Shown: piece by piece, positions 27,458 through 36,925 of the stretch
Layout: each line of letters begins with the position of its first letter
Numbering within the stretch: position 1 is the first letter of the stretch
From: Rheinheimera mesophila
GTDB taxonomy: Bacteria > Pseudomonadota > Gammaproteobacteria > Enterobacterales > Alteromonadaceae
Reading direction: 5' to 3'
Assembly (NCBI RefSeq): GCF_000986865.1
Contig: NZ_LAVS01000018.1
Location: 1-56,000 of the forward strand
DNA length: 56,000 bases
The notes under the pieces: generated by a model
Told to the model about the DNA's origin: nothing
The model's input: the letters and a program-made list of their open reading frames with translations, nothing else
Databases searched by the model: none
Program-made: the position numbers and the translations under genes

Positions 27458-28965
27458 TGTCCGCCGTTGATCGGAATGAGATACAGCCTGCAGTAGCCAA
27501 AGTGCGGCTGCCCTTTGGTTTTGCCAAACGTTTTGGTGTGTTATTGCAGGCTCAGGCAGACGGTTGGTTATTGTATGTAAACCCTCAGACGCCTCCGACC
27601 GCTTTGCTTGAAGTGCGTCGGTTGTTATCCGCACCTTTTAAAGTGCAAAAGCTACAGCAAACTGAATTTGACGCTCTGCTGGAAGCGTCTTACCAAAGAG
27701 ACTCGTCCGAAGCGCAGCAAATCATGCAGGATATCGGCAATGAGGTCGATTTAGCCTCACTGGCGGATGAAATCCCGGAAACCGAAGACTTATTAGAAAA
27801 CGAAGACGATGCGCCTATTATAAAATTGATCAACGCCATGCTGGGCGAGGCGATCAAATTAGGCGCCTCAGATATTCATGTTGAAACCTTTGAAAAAAAT
27901 CTGGTGGTGCGCTTCCGGGTGGATGGTGTGTTGCGGGAAGTGTTGAAACCTAACCGTAAGTTATCCAGTCTGCTGGTGTCCCGTATTAAGGTAATGGCCA
28001 AGCTAGACATCGCGGAAAAACGTGTGCCGCAAGATGGCCGTATCAGCCTGCGTATTGCCGGGCGAGCCGTAGACGTGCGTGTTTCCACTATGCCGTCCAG
28101 CCATGGCGAACGGGTGGTGCTGCGTTTACTGGACAAAAATAACTCCCACCTGGATCTGAGTAAGCTGGGGATGACTCCTGCTGTGCAGCAAAGTTTTTCA
28201 CAGCAAATTTTAAAACCGCACGGCATTATTCTGGTAACCGGGCCTACAGGCTCGGGTAAAAGTACCACTTTGTATGCAGGTTTAACCGAGATCAACACCA
28301 AAGACCGTAATATTCTGACCGTGGAAGATCCGATTGAATATGAACTCGAAGGCATAGGCCAGACCCAGGTCAATACCAAGGTGAATATGACCTTTGCCCG
28401 CGGTTTGCGTGCCATCTTGCGTCAGGACCCTGATGTGGTCATGGTGGGTGAGATCCGGGACTTAGAAACTGCTCAAATTGCAGTACAGGCCAGTTTAACT
28501 GGTCACCTGGTACTGAGTACGTTGCACACCAATACAGCCGCAGGTGCTATCACCCGTCTGGAAGATATGGGGGTTGAACCCTTTTTACTCTCCTCCAGCT
28601 TGCTGGGCGTCTTGGCTCAGCGTCTGGTACGTACCTTGTGCCCGCACTGTAAACAAGCCCATGAGCCTGATAAAGAAGAGCGGGCTTTACTTGGCGTGAC
28701 AAAAAAAGATGGCACCCTGATTTACCGCGCCGTAGGCTGCGAGCAGTGCAACCAGACGGGATATCGTGGCCGGACCGGTATTCATGAGCTACTGGTGGTG
28801 GATGAACATACCCGTGAACTGATCCATAACGGTAAAGGTGAGCAGGCCATCGAAAAGTATATTCGCACTCAAAGCCCCAGTATCCGTCAGGACGGTTTCA
28901 GTAAAGTATTAGCGGGTGAAACCACACTGGAAGAAGTGTTGCGTGTGACCCGAGAGGATCTGTAG
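27457..28965 (+). CDS. gspE: Type II secretion ATPase GspE
   Basis: 502 residues. N1E domain, Walker [10 protein letters not shown] at about 262-270, Asp box [14 protein letters not shown], Walker [13 protein letters not shown], His box [11 protein letters not shown], and the zinc-binding tetracysteine region CPHC ... CEQC. Cytoplasmic hexameric ATPase that powers pseudopilus assembly. Starts within the gspD stop and ends in the GTG of gspF. Confidence 0.97.
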   Translation: MSAVDRNEIQPAVAKVRLPFGFAKRFGVLLQAQADGWLLYVNPQTPPTALLEVRRLLSAPFKVQKLQQTEFDALLEASYQRDSSEAQQIMQDIGNEVDLASLADEIPETEDLLENEDDAPIIKLINAMLGEAIKLGASDIHVETFEKNLVVRFRVDGVLREVLKPNRKLSSLLVSRIKVMAKLDIAEKRVPQDGRISLRIAGRAVDVRVSTMPSSHGERVVLRLLDKNNSHLDLSKLGMTPAVQQSFSQQILKPHGIILVTGPTGSGKSTTLYAGLTEINTKDRNILTVEDPIEYELEGIGQTQVNTKVNMTFARGLRAILRQDPDVVMVGEIRDLETAQIAVQASLTGHLVLSTLHTNTAAGAITRLEDMGVEPFLLSSSLLGVLAQRLVRTLCPHCKQAHEPDKEERALLGVTKKDGTLIYRAVGCEQCNQTGYRGRTGIHELLVVDEHTRELIHNGKGEQAIEKYIRTQSPSIRQDGFSKVLAGETTLEEVLRVTREDL

Positions 28966-30185
28966 TGCCAGCTTTTGAATACCAGGCCATAGACGCTAAA
29001 GGGCGTCGCAGTAAAGGTGTGCTGGAAGCCGATAATGCCCGTCAGGCCCGTCAGCTACTGCGTGACCAAAAGCTGACGCCACTGAATTTAGAGCTGGCGT
29101 CACGGCAGGAAAAACTGCTGGCGTCCGGTAAAAAATGGTTCCAATCCGGCATCAAAGCCAGTGAACTGGCCTTGATCACCCGTCAGATGTCGACCCTGAT
29201 TGAAGCAGGTTTACCTATAGAAAATGCGCTGTTGGCAGTGTCAGAGCAATGTGACAAAGCCCGTTTGCGCAGCATGATGATGTCCGTGCGGTCTAAGGTG
29301 GTGGAAGGTTATAGTCTAGCTGAAGGTCTGGCTGAGTTTCCTTATGTATTTGATCACTTGTTCACCTCTATGGTGGCGGCAGGTGAAAAGTCGGGTCATT
29401 TGGATGCGGTATTGAATCGGTTAGCCGATTACACTGAGCAACGTCAGCATATGCGTAGTCAGATTATGCAGGCCTTGTTGTATCCGGCCATTTTGACTTT
29501 TTTTGCCATCGCGGTGATCAGTATCTTGTTAGCTGCGGTGGTGCCGCAAATTGTTGGGCAGTTTGAGCATATGGGCCAGAGTTTGCCCGGTTCCACCTTA
29601 TTTTTAATCGCTGCCAGTGATTTTTTACGTGCCTACGGCCTATTGGTACTGCTGGCGATTTTCTTGGCGGTGGCCGCCTTTAAAAGAGCGATGAAAAAAC
29701 CTGCTTTTAAATTGAAGATGGACACAAGACAGCTAAAACTGGGTTTGATAGGTAAAGTGAGCCGGGGGTTAAACACCGCCCGTTTTGCCCGTACTTTAAG
29801 TATTCTCAACGCCAGTGCCGTGCCTTTACTCGAAGCCATGCGCATCAGTGCCGACGTGCTGGATAACAGTTATATGCGCCAGTCTATTGCGGAAGCTACG
29901 TTAAAAGTCCGTGAAGGTTCTTCACTGAAAAATGCCTTGGAACAAACCAAATTGTTCCCACCTATGATGCTGCATATGATTGCTTCCGGTGAAAAAAGCG
30001 GTCAGCTCGATGGCATGCTTGAGCGCGCAGCCAATACACAGGACAAGGAATTTGAAACCCTGGTCACTGTCTCATTAAAAGTGTTTGAACCTGTTTTAGT
30101 CGCCGTGATGGCTGGCATAGTTTTATTTATTGTAATGGCGATTCTTCAGCCTATTTTGGCGTTAAATAATTTAGTCGGAGGTTAG
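28965..30185 (+). CDS. gspF: Type II secretion inner-membrane platform protein GspF
   Basis: 406 residues, polytopic with three membrane helices and two GspF/PilC cytoplasmic domains, each showing the RQMSTLIEAGLPIENAL type motif (about 68-85) and the second (ARTLSILNASAVPLLEAM, about 269-286), plus GEKSG in both halves. GTG start overlapping the gspE stop. It organises the platform beneath the pseudopilus. Confidence 0.96.
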   Translation: MPAFEYQAIDAKGRRSKGVLEADNARQARQLLRDQKLTPLNLELASRQEKLLASGKKWFQSGIKASELALITRQMSTLIEAGLPIENALLAVSEQCDKARLRSMMMSVRSKVVEGYSLAEGLAEFPYVFDHLFTSMVAAGEKSGHLDAVLNRLADYTEQRQHMRSQIMQALLYPAILTFFAIAVISILLAAVVPQIVGQFEHMGQSLPGSTLFLIAASDFLRAYGLLVLLAIFLAVAAFKRAMKKPAFKLKMDTRQLKLGLIGKVSRGLNTARFARTLSILNASAVPLLEAMRISADVLDNSYMRQSIAEATLKVREGSSLKNALEQTKLFPPMMLHMIASGEKSGQLDGMLERAANTQDKEFETLVTVSLKVFEPVLVAVMAGIVLFIVMAILQPILALNNLVGG

Positions 30186-30188
30186 AAA

Positions 30189-30626
30189 ATGCAACAACAA
30201 AAGGGTTTTACCCTGCTGGAAGTGATGGTTGTTATCGTTATCCTGGGGGTGATTGCCAGTATGGTAGTACCGAATTTAATGGGCAATCAGGAAAAAGCGG
30301 CCAGACAAAAAGTAGTGGTGGATATTCAGCAGTTGGAAAACGCGTTGGATTTGTACAAGCTGGATAATGGCTTTTACCCAACCACTGAACAAGGTTTGCA
30401 GGCCCTGGTGACACAAGCGACGTCTGAGCCCGTACCACGCTCTTTCCCTGAAGGTGGTTTTATTAAACGTTTACAAAAAGATCCATGGGACAACGATTAT
30501 CAGTTAGTCAGTCCGGGTGAGATGGGACGTATTGATGTGTTTTCAATGGGACCAGACCGTGTTGCCGGTACAGAGGACGATATAGGCAACTGGAATCTGG
30601 ATGCACCGGAAGAGCAGCAAAACTAA
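30189..30626 (+). CDS. gspG: Major pseudopilin GspG
   Basis: 145 residues. Prepilin leader MQQQKG, cleavage before Phe7 in GFTLLEVMVVIVILG, with Glu at +5. The C-terminal domain has the calcium-binding and PWDNDYQLVSPG features of major pseudopilins. Processed by a GspO/PilD peptidase not encoded here, and assembled into the periplasmic pseudopilus. Confidence 0.97.
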   Translation: MQQQKGFTLLEVMVVIVILGVIASMVVPNLMGNQEKAARQKVVVDIQQLENALDLYKLDNGFYPTTEQGLQALVTQATSEPVPRSFPEGGFIKRLQKDPWDNDYQLVSPGEMGRIDVFSMGPDRVAGTEDDIGNWNLDAPEEQQN

Positions 30627-30629
30627 AAA

Positions 30630-31268
30630 ATGAAACACCACCGCGGTTTTACATTGCTGGAAATCATGTTAGTGATGCTGTTACTGGGCTTGATGGCGTC
30701 CTACGTGGTGGTGAATTTTGTCAGTGAGTCCAGACCCGCTCGTATTCAAAAAGAAACAGACAGGTTGCAACAATTGGTGCAGGTGCTGTCTGAAACCGCC
30801 GTTTTAAAGCAACAGGATTTTGGCTTAGTGCTGAACGACAAAGGCTATCAGTTTTTGGTTCACGATGGTCAAAAGTGGCTGGAAGTGGCTGAACCTAAGT
30901 TTATGCAGTTCCACCCCTGGCCCGACACTATAGCGGCAGAGCTGGAGCTGGATGGTTTAAGCTGGGCTGAAGACAGTGTTTTAGGCCAGGAAGAGTTCCG
31001 TAAACTGCAGGAAGAATTGCTGGAACAGCAAGAAGAAGCCGCCGAAGCAGAGGATGACAAGAGGACCCAGGACAACAAAGTGCCGGGGCAGGGAGCACGC
31101 CGCGAAAAACCTCTGCTGCCTAATATCTATATTTTATCTTCCGGCGATATCAGCCCTTTTCAGTTGGTATTAGCGGATGAAACTGAGCGCCCGTTTTGGT
31201 ATCAGGCGCTCAAAGGTGAATACAGTATTCCGCTGAGTAAATCCGAAGTGGAAAACGACAGGCCATGA
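30630..31268 (+). CDS. gspH: Minor pseudopilin GspH
   Basis: 212 residues, leader MKHHRG then FTLLEIMLVMLLLG. The globular domain has WLEVAEPKFMQFHPWP. Unusual is a charged insert of about 45 residues (about 125-170) with LQEELLEQQEEAAEAEDDK, which looks like a helical acidic loop. Three bases after gspG; overlaps gspI by four bases. Confidence 0.92.
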   Translation: MKHHRGFTLLEIMLVMLLLGLMASYVVVNFVSESRPARIQKETDRLQQLVQVLSETAVLKQQDFGLVLNDKGYQFLVHDGQKWLEVAEPKFMQFHPWPDTIAAELELDGLSWAEDSVLGQEEFRKLQEELLEQQEEAAEAEDDKRTQDNKVPGQGARREKPLLPNIYILSSGDISPFQLVLADETERPFWYQALKGEYSIPLSKSEVENDRP

Positions 31269-31636
31269 AAAGCAAAGGCTTTACCCTGATAGAGTTACTG
31301 ATCGCGATGGCGGTATTTGCCACGGCTGGGGCTGCTGTGATGAAAACCGCCTCTGAGCATATGAACTCTATTTCTCATCTGGAGAATATGACCTTTGCTG
31401 CGTATGTCGCCGAGAATCAGTTAAATGCGGTATTTCTGGAGAAAACCTGGCCACTGAAGAACCAGCAGAACACTGTCGAATTTGCTAACCGTAGCTGGTT
31501 ATGGCAACAGGAAATTAAAAAAACGGCAGACGCTAATTTCAGTGCTGTGGTTGTGAAAGTCAGTCTTTCTGATAACCCGGAAAAAGTGCTGTATCAGTTA
31601 CAAACCTTTGTAGGTAAACCCGATGCTGAACGATAG
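31265..31636 (+). CDS. gspI: Minor pseudopilin GspI
   Basis: 123 residues, leader MKSKG then FTLIELLIAMAVFATAGAA, the usual short GspI length. It forms the pseudopilus tip with GspJ and GspK. The ATGA overlap with gspH and the 14-base overlap with gspJ indicate coupled translation. Confidence 0.94.
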   Translation: MKSKGFTLIELLIAMAVFATAGAAVMKTASEHMNSISHLENMTFAAYVAENQLNAVFLEKTWPLKNQQNTVEFANRSWLWQQEIKKTADANFSAVVVKVSLSDNPEKVLYQLQTFVGKPDAER

Positions 31637-32234
31637 GACTACGCGTGGTTTTACCTTTATTGAAATGTTGCTGGCAATGGCCATTTTCGCATTGGTGGGT
31701 TTAGCCTCAGCCAGCGTGTTGTCGAGTGTGACAGAGTCTGATGCCGCATCGCAAAAGGCGGCAGAGCGTCTGGCACAGATACAACGTTTTTTCCTTATTC
31801 TGGAGCGGGATTTAGCCCAAATCAGCGCAAGGCAGATCAGGGTGGAAGGGGAAGAACCAGTCAAATCGCCTTTGCTGGGTGACAAACTGATGCTGGAAAG
31901 CGAAGAGGGTGGTTTTGCTTTTGTGCACAATGGCTGGCGTAACCCCGGTATGGTGCTGCCGCGCAGCGAAATTCAGGCCGTCGGCTATCGTTTTCGTGAA
32001 GGCAAAATTGAGAGGCTGTTTAGTTTATTTCCGGATGCAGTGACGGGCACTGAGCCCAAAGTGCAGCCTCTGCTGGATAGAGTCACAGGTTTTAAAGTGG
32101 AATTTTTAAAAGACGAAGAATGGTTGGAAACCTGGAATGATCAGAAGTTGCCCAAAGCGATACGATTGACCATCACTCATGAGCAACTGGGCGAAATGCG
32201 GCGTTTTTATACCCTGATGAACGGATTAACCTGA
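31623..32234 (+). CDS. gspJ: Minor pseudopilin GspJ
   Basis: 203 residues, leader MLNDRTTRG then FTFIEMLLAMAIFALVGLA. The conserved FLILERDLAQISAR segment follows the helix, as in other GspJ proteins. Part of the tip complex. Overlaps gspI by 14 bases and gspK by one base. Confidence 0.95.
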   Translation: MLNDRTTRGFTFIEMLLAMAIFALVGLASASVLSSVTESDAASQKAAERLAQIQRFFLILERDLAQISARQIRVEGEEPVKSPLLGDKLMLESEEGGFAFVHNGWRNPGMVLPRSEIQAVGYRFREGKIERLFSLFPDAVTGTEPKVQPLLDRVTGFKVEFLKDEEWLETWNDQKLPKAIRLTITHEQLGEMRRFYTLMNGLT

Positions 32235-33214
32235 TGCGCCGTCAAGCTGGTGTGGCATTAGTGGTGGTGATGATGATTGTCGCGTTTGTGGTTGTCATCG
32301 CCGTGGCTATGAGCGGCCGTCTGCAGTTGCAGTTGCAGCGACAATTGAATTTACAGCAACAACAACAAGCCTACTGGTATGGCATAGCGGCAGAGCAAGC
32401 CAGTATTCGCCTGCTGAAAAGCACAGTGGCGGGCAAAGAGACAGTAAATTTGTCGCAGGATTGGGCTCAGCTTGGCGCTACCTTTCCGGTTGATAACGGT
32501 ACCATTACTGGCAAGCTGATTGATTTACAAAGCTGTTTTAACTTAAATAATTTACTGCGGCCTGCGGATCAACAGCAGGTGGGGGCAGGCCAGACCCCGA
32601 GTCAAAAAGCTTTTCAGCGCTTGCTCGAACTAAAAGCGACAGATTTGTCGATGCCGGCTGAATATTTAACGGCCCGTATCAGTGATTGGCTGGACGCTGA
32701 TAGTGTGTTGCAAATTGCAGGTGGCGCTGAGCAGGATGACTATGCAGGTTTGCAGATGCCGTTTTATACCGCCAATAGTTTAATGGGGTCGGTCTCTGAA
32801 TTGCGGGTTATGCTGGACTTAACTCCGGCAGATTATGAATTGGTACGGCCCTGGGTTTGTGTGATCCCAAAAGTCAGTAGCAGCAAGCTGAATCTGAATA
32901 CGATCACGGCCGAAAATGCCGCTTTGTTGTCGGCTTATATTCCTGAGCTGGATGAGAGTGCGGCGTCAGATTTAATCGGCAGCAGACCGGAGGAGGGCTT
33001 TGCTACTCTGGATGAAGTCTGGGCCAGTCCGCAGTTGGCCAGTATCAGCGTCAGCGACGAGGTCAAAGCCATGATGGCAATAAATTCGAATTATTTTTTG
33101 CTCGAAACCACAGTGACTTATATGGATACCGTGTTTAATCTGGCATCTGTGCTGGTGATTGATGAGCAACAAAACGTAAAAGTGATAGCGCGGCGGTTTG
33201 GAGGCCAGTGGTGA
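32234..33214 (+). CDS. gspK: Minor pseudopilin GspK
   Basis: 326 residues. Leader MRRQAG then VALVVVMMIVAFVVVIAV; like most GspK it lacks Glu at +5. The large inserted alpha domain is present (AEYLTARISDWLDADS, then SELRVMLDLTPADYELVRPWVCVIP and LNLNTITAENA). Caps the pseudopilus. Confidence 0.95.
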   Translation: MRRQAGVALVVVMMIVAFVVVIAVAMSGRLQLQLQRQLNLQQQQQAYWYGIAAEQASIRLLKSTVAGKETVNLSQDWAQLGATFPVDNGTITGKLIDLQSCFNLNNLLRPADQQQVGAGQTPSQKAFQRLLELKATDLSMPAEYLTARISDWLDADSVLQIAGGAEQDDYAGLQMPFYTANSLMGSVSELRVMLDLTPADYELVRPWVCVIPKVSSSKLNLNTITAENAALLSAYIPELDESAASDLIGSRPEEGFATLDEVWASPQLASISVSDEVKAMMAINSNYFLLETTVTYMDTVFNLASVLVIDEQQNVKVIARRFGGQW

Positions 33215-34401
33215 ACGAACAATTAATAATAAGACTGGGCAGTCAGCCACAGCAGCCTATCAGTTGGTTGGTCTGGTCCGCCGTTACTAAAGAGATTATC
33301 GCATCAGGGCAGTTGGCCTCTGCCGATGAGCTGTCGGCCTTGTCCGAGCGTTTGGGCCGTCGTCCTGTGGTGGCTTTAGTGCCAGCCGCTGATGTGGTGT
33401 TAAGTGAGGTGCTGTTACCTTCAAAACCGAACCGGCAAATTATTCAGGCTTTGCCTTATATGCTCGAAGAGGAGCATGCCGAGGACATAGAGCAATTGTA
33501 TTTGGCCTTAGGGCAATGCCAGCAGCGCGGCAAGGAGTACTGGCAGCAAGTGGCTTTGTGTAAAAAAGTGCAACTGGAACAGTGGGTCGGTTCGCTGGTG
33601 GTGGCAGGTTTTCAGCCAATGCAACTGTTGCCCGATGCCTTGTTATTACCTTTGCATCAGGATGGCGCTTCGGCTATTGAGTTGGCTGGCCAATGGTTAT
33701 TGCGCCAGGGACCATGGCAGGCATCCAGTATTGAAGCTGGTTGGTGGCCGGATTTTTTAAGCCTGGCAAACATTGACTTAATTCACAGTTACAGCCCCTG
33801 GCCAGCAGAGTTACTGCAAAATGTGCAGGCGGCAGAGCCTGAATTGCCTTTAGCTTTATTAGCGCAGCAACTGCCAGACCAACGTTTTAGCCTGCTACAG
33901 GGGCAATACGCCCCGAAAAAAGCCCGCAACAAAGTCTGGTCTTTATGGCAAAGCTCGATTGCAATAGGCGCAGCCTGTCTGGCTGTCTATCTGATCACTT
34001 TAGGCGTTCAGGTATGGCAGCAAGCACAACTGTTGCAACAGCAAAAAGCTGAGCTGGTGACTTTGTATAAAAGCCGCTTTCCGGCGGAGTCGACCCGTGA
34101 TATCCCCCGTCAACTGGCGCGTAAATTACAAGGTGCAGGAGCAGTGCAGGATGCCAGTTTATTTAGCCTGCTGACTGATTTACAGCAGGAGCTGGCGGCA
34201 ACCACGAATGTGCGTTTAGATAATTTAAAGTATGACCAAAAAACCAGCGAACTGCGGTTTCAGGCTGAAGCCGACAGCTTCCAGCGGTTTGACAACTTAA
34301 AAACCCGGTTGGAGCAAAAAGGCTTTGAAGTAAAACAAGGAGCCTTGAGTAATGAAGGTGGCAAAGTTCAGGGCACAGTAGCGATGAAGGTGAAAACATG
34401 A
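33211..34401 (+). CDS. gspL: Type II secretion protein GspL
   Basis: 396 residues: cytoplasmic actin-like domain that binds GspE (VVALVPAADVVLSEVLLPSK near 50-69), one membrane helix about 250-268, and a periplasmic ferredoxin-like domain. Two tandem GTG codons are possible starts; the second at 33211 has GGAGG six bases upstream and overlaps the gspK stop as GTGA, so it was chosen. Confidence 0.92.
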   Translation: MNEQLIIRLGSQPQQPISWLVWSAVTKEIIASGQLASADELSALSERLGRRPVVALVPAADVVLSEVLLPSKPNRQIIQALPYMLEEEHAEDIEQLYLALGQCQQRGKEYWQQVALCKKVQLEQWVGSLVVAGFQPMQLLPDALLLPLHQDGASAIELAGQWLLRQGPWQASSIEAGWWPDFLSLANIDLIHSYSPWPAELLQNVQAAEPELPLALLAQQLPDQRFSLLQGQYAPKKARNKVWSLWQSSIAIGAACLAVYLITLGVQVWQQAQLLQQQKAELVTLYKSRFPAESTRDIPRQLARKLQGAGAVQDASLFSLLTDLQQELAATTNVRLDNLKYDQKTSELRFQAEADSFQRFDNLKTRLEQKGFEVKQGALSNEGGKVQGTVAMKVKT

Positions 34402-34862
34402 GCCAAATGCAACAACTCCAAAGCTGGTGGCAGTCGCTGCAAAAACGTGAACAACAGCTAGTACTGGGTGCAGCCGTAACTTTGGTGATAGCAGCGTTCT
34501 ACTGGATAGTGTGGGCTCCGTTGCACCAGAGTTATCAGACTCAGCAGCAACAACTGCAACAGCTCAGCCAGCAATTATTGCAGGTTCGCAGTTACCCTGT
34601 GGTTTCTGCTCAGACCAAGGTTCAGGGCAGTCTGACCGATCTGATCAGCTCCAGTGCACGCAGTCACAAGATTCAGGTCAGCCGGATGCAACCACAAAAT
34701 GACCAGATGCAAGTGATGCTGAATGATATCAGCTTTGATCAATTGCTGGCCTGGTTGCATGAACTACAGTATCAGCACAATGTCAGCATAGTGCAGTTGG
34801 ATGTGGCGCTGGCCGATGCACCCGGTATGGTGCGTGTCCGTCGTTTATTGGTTGAGTCGTAA
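34398..34862 (+). CDS. gspM: Type II secretion protein GspM
   Basis: 154 residues: short cytoplasmic start, membrane helix about 23-40 (LGAAVTLVIAAFYWIVWAPL), Gln-rich coiled coil and a small periplasmic domain ending LDVALADAPGMVRVRRLLVES. Partners GspL in the platform. ATGA overlap with gspL. Confidence 0.9.
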   Translation: MSQMQQLQSWWQSLQKREQQLVLGAAVTLVIAAFYWIVWAPLHQSYQTQQQQLQQLSQQLLQVRSYPVVSAQTKVQGSLTDLISSSARSHKIQVSRMQPQNDQMQVMLNDISFDQLLAWLHELQYQHNVSIVQLDVALADAPGMVRVRRLLVES

Positions 34863-35621
34863 ATGAATTATAAAAAAATAATACCGGCCGCTTTTGGCCT
34901 TTATCTGGTGTTTTTAGTGATCCTGGCACCGGCCGCCTGGTGGTTGAAACTGGTCACTTTACCGCCACAAGTCCAGTTAGGGCCGGTCAGCGGCACTTTA
35001 TGGCAAGGCCAGATCCAGGCGGTATCACTGAATGGTTACGTGCTGCAGCAGGTCAACTGGCAATTAAAACCCTGGGCTTTATTAACAGGAAAACTGGCGT
35101 TATCGCTGGATATTGGCCAAATTCGCCAGACGGCTTTACCTTATGCCAAAGCCCAGCTTTCTTATGGTTTCTCCGGATTAGAGCTTCAAAGCAGCCAGTT
35201 ACGTTTGCCGGTTGAACCTATCATCCCTTTACTGAAATTACGTCTGCCGTTTCAGGTGGCGGCCAGCGGCACTATGCTGCTGAATATTGAGCAGTTCAGT
35301 TGGGGACAACCCTGGTGTGAGCAACTGGCAGGTAAAGCAAGCTGGTTAGATGCCAAGTTTCAGGCACCTTCCGGCTGGATAGATTTAAAAGCCATAGATG
35401 CGAATTTAAGCTGTGAGCAGGGGCAGTTACAACTGGTGACTGAACCCGCTAATCCACTGGCACTGAATGTGACTGCACTGATTGGAGAGCAGGGCAGTTA
35501 TCAGCTTAATGGCACGCTTAAACCAGACGCCAGCTTGCCAAAAGAAGTGCATCAGGCGATGCAGTTTGTTGGTCAGCCGGATGCCGAAGGGCGTTTTACT
35601 CTGAAATTACAGAGCCGTTAG
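34863..35621 (+). CDS. gspN: Type II secretion protein GspN
   Basis: 252 residues: one N-terminal membrane helix (about 6-27) and a beta-rich periplasmic domain with LGPVSGTLWQGQIQAV and the ending QFVGQPDAEGRFTLKLQSR. GspN is an accessory component found in a subset of type II systems. It starts at the base after the gspM stop and its 3-prime end overlaps yrfG on the other strand by 26 bases. Gene O, the prepilin peptidase, is absent and is probably elsewhere as pilD. Confidence 0.9.
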   Translation: MNYKKIIPAAFGLYLVFLVILAPAAWWLKLVTLPPQVQLGPVSGTLWQGQIQAVSLNGYVLQQVNWQLKPWALLTGKLALSLDIGQIRQTALPYAKAQLSYGFSGLELQSSQLRLPVEPIIPLLKLRLPFQVAASGTMLLNIEQFSWGQPWCEQLAGKASWLDAKFQAPSGWIDLKAIDANLSCEQGQLQLVTEPANPLALNVTALIGEQGSYQLNGTLKPDASLPKEVHQAMQFVGQPDAEGRFTLKLQSR

Positions 35622-36285
35622 CTGCACCTTTGATGCCCGCCAGCAATACCGAATAATCTTCTATAGCCGGAAACTCAGTGATAGCTCTGCTGGGTTTTTG
35701 GCTGTCCGGATTGGCGACTGCCAATAAATGCCCTATACCAAAACGTTGAGCGGATTGAAGGATAGGCAAGCTGTCATCAACAAATAAAGTGCGCTTCGGA
35801 TCAAAGCCAAACCGCTGCTGTAATTGCTGCCATAATTCCTGTTGTTCTTTAGTAACACCAAATTCATGAGTCGATACCAATGTATCGATGTAGCTGGCAA
35901 GAGTAGTGCGCTCGATTTTTAACGACAAGGAATCCGGATGGGCGTTGGTCACCAGTATCACTTGGCGGCCAGAGTTTTTTAATGCGGTTAAAAAGGCTGG
36001 GGTATCAGGGCGCATCTGGATTTTATCCATCACTTCCCGCTTTAGTTCCGTAATAGGCAAAGACAGCCTTTTGCTCCAGTAATCCAGACAATACCACTCA
36101 ATTTTGCCGTTCAGCTCTTGGTATTCAGCCTCCAACTGCTGCTTTGCTTCGGCCACACTGATGCCACTCAACTCAGCCCAGCGTTTGGGTAAATGTTCCA
36201 GCCAGAAGTAGTTGTCGAAGTGTAAATCCAGCAAAGTACCGTCCATATCCAGCAACACGGTATCAATTTGTCTCCAGTCCAGCAT
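35596..36285 (-). CDS. yrfG: HAD-family GMP/IMP nucleotidase YrfG
   Basis: 229 residues. HAD motif I DMDGTLLDL (15-23), motif II in VILVTNAHPDSL, and motif III/IV region with LFVDDSLPILQ. In E. coli YrfG dephosphorylates GMP and IMP. Synteny: in E. coli it lies by hslRO and nudE; here the Gsp operon lies between hslR and yrfG. The C-terminus overlaps gspN, so the two transcripts converge and overlap. Confidence 0.92.
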   Translation of the reverse strand: MLDWRQIDTVLLDMDGTLLDLHFDNYFWLEHLPKRWAELSGISVAEAKQQLEAEYQELNGKIEWYCLDYWSKRLSLPITELKREVMDKIQMRPDTPAFLTALKNSGRQVILVTNAHPDSLSLKIERTTLASYIDTLVSTHEFGVTKEQQELWQQLQQRFGFDPKRTLFVDDSLPILQSAQRFGIGHLLAVANPDSQKPSRAITEFPAIEDYSVLLAGIKGAANGSVISE

Positions 36286-36346
36286 AGGTTTTTCCAGCTA
36301 ATCCATTTATAGTAAGGCGATGGCCCATTGTAGCAGAGGCAGTTTT

Positions 36347-36925
36347 ATGGCGCAGTGCGACGGCGACAAAGAAAAGCCGCAAATTTTAGAACAAAAATTG
36401 GTTGCTGAAAGTCGGCTGTTTAAAATTGAACAGTTGGATTTGCAGTTTAGCAACGGCGAAAAACGGACTTACGAGCGGATGAAAGGCGGAGGTCGTGGCG
36501 CTGTGATGGTGGTGGCCTGCCCTGAACCTGATAGTTTTTATTTAATACGTGAATACTGCGCTGGCACCCATGATTATCAGTTGGGTTTTCCAAAGGGCTT
36601 AATCGATCCGGGTGAAACAGTAGTTGAGGCGGCTAATCGCGAATTACAGGAAGAGATAGGTTTTAAGGCGGCTCGGTTAATTCCATTAAAAACCGTGGCC
36701 TTAGCTCCGGGATACTTTAGTGCTACAATGCATATTGTATTAGCTTTGGATTTAACTGCCTCCAGTTTGCCTGGTGATGAACCCGAGCCACTGGAGTTGG
36801 TGATAGGGCAGTGGCAACAACAGTTTGAATTGTTGGCTCAAAGCGATTTCACTGAGGCCCGCAGCATAGCGGCCTTGTTTTTAGCCCGAGATTATCTGGA
36901 CAAGCATCAGGATGTTTTTAAGTAG
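36347..36925 (+). CDS. nudE: ADP compounds hydrolase NudE
   Basis: 192 residues. The Nudix box starts GLIDPGETVVEAANRELQEE and continues IGF (about 89-111), with the upstream REYCAGTHDYQLGFPKG motif typical of NudE. It hydrolyses ADP-ribose, Ap3A and NADH-type compounds. The start at 36347 has GAGG seven bases before it; an ATG nine codons upstream is possible but lacks such a site. Overlaps cysQ by 14 bases. Confidence 0.93.
   Translation: MAQCDGDKEKPQILEQKLVAESRLFKIEQLDLQFSNGEKRTYERMKGGGRGAVMVVACPEPDSFYLIREYCAGTHDYQLGFPKGLIDPGETVVEAANRELQEEIGFKAARLIPLKTVALAPGYFSATMHIVLALDLTASSLPGDEPEPLELVIGQWQQQFELLAQSDFTEARSIAALFLARDYLDKHQDVFK

Noticed and set aside
27876-28415. 179-codon minus-strand frame opposite gspE
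   Set aside because: Antisense to the Walker A/B region of gspE; Arg/Ser/Thr-rich composition typical of shadow frames.
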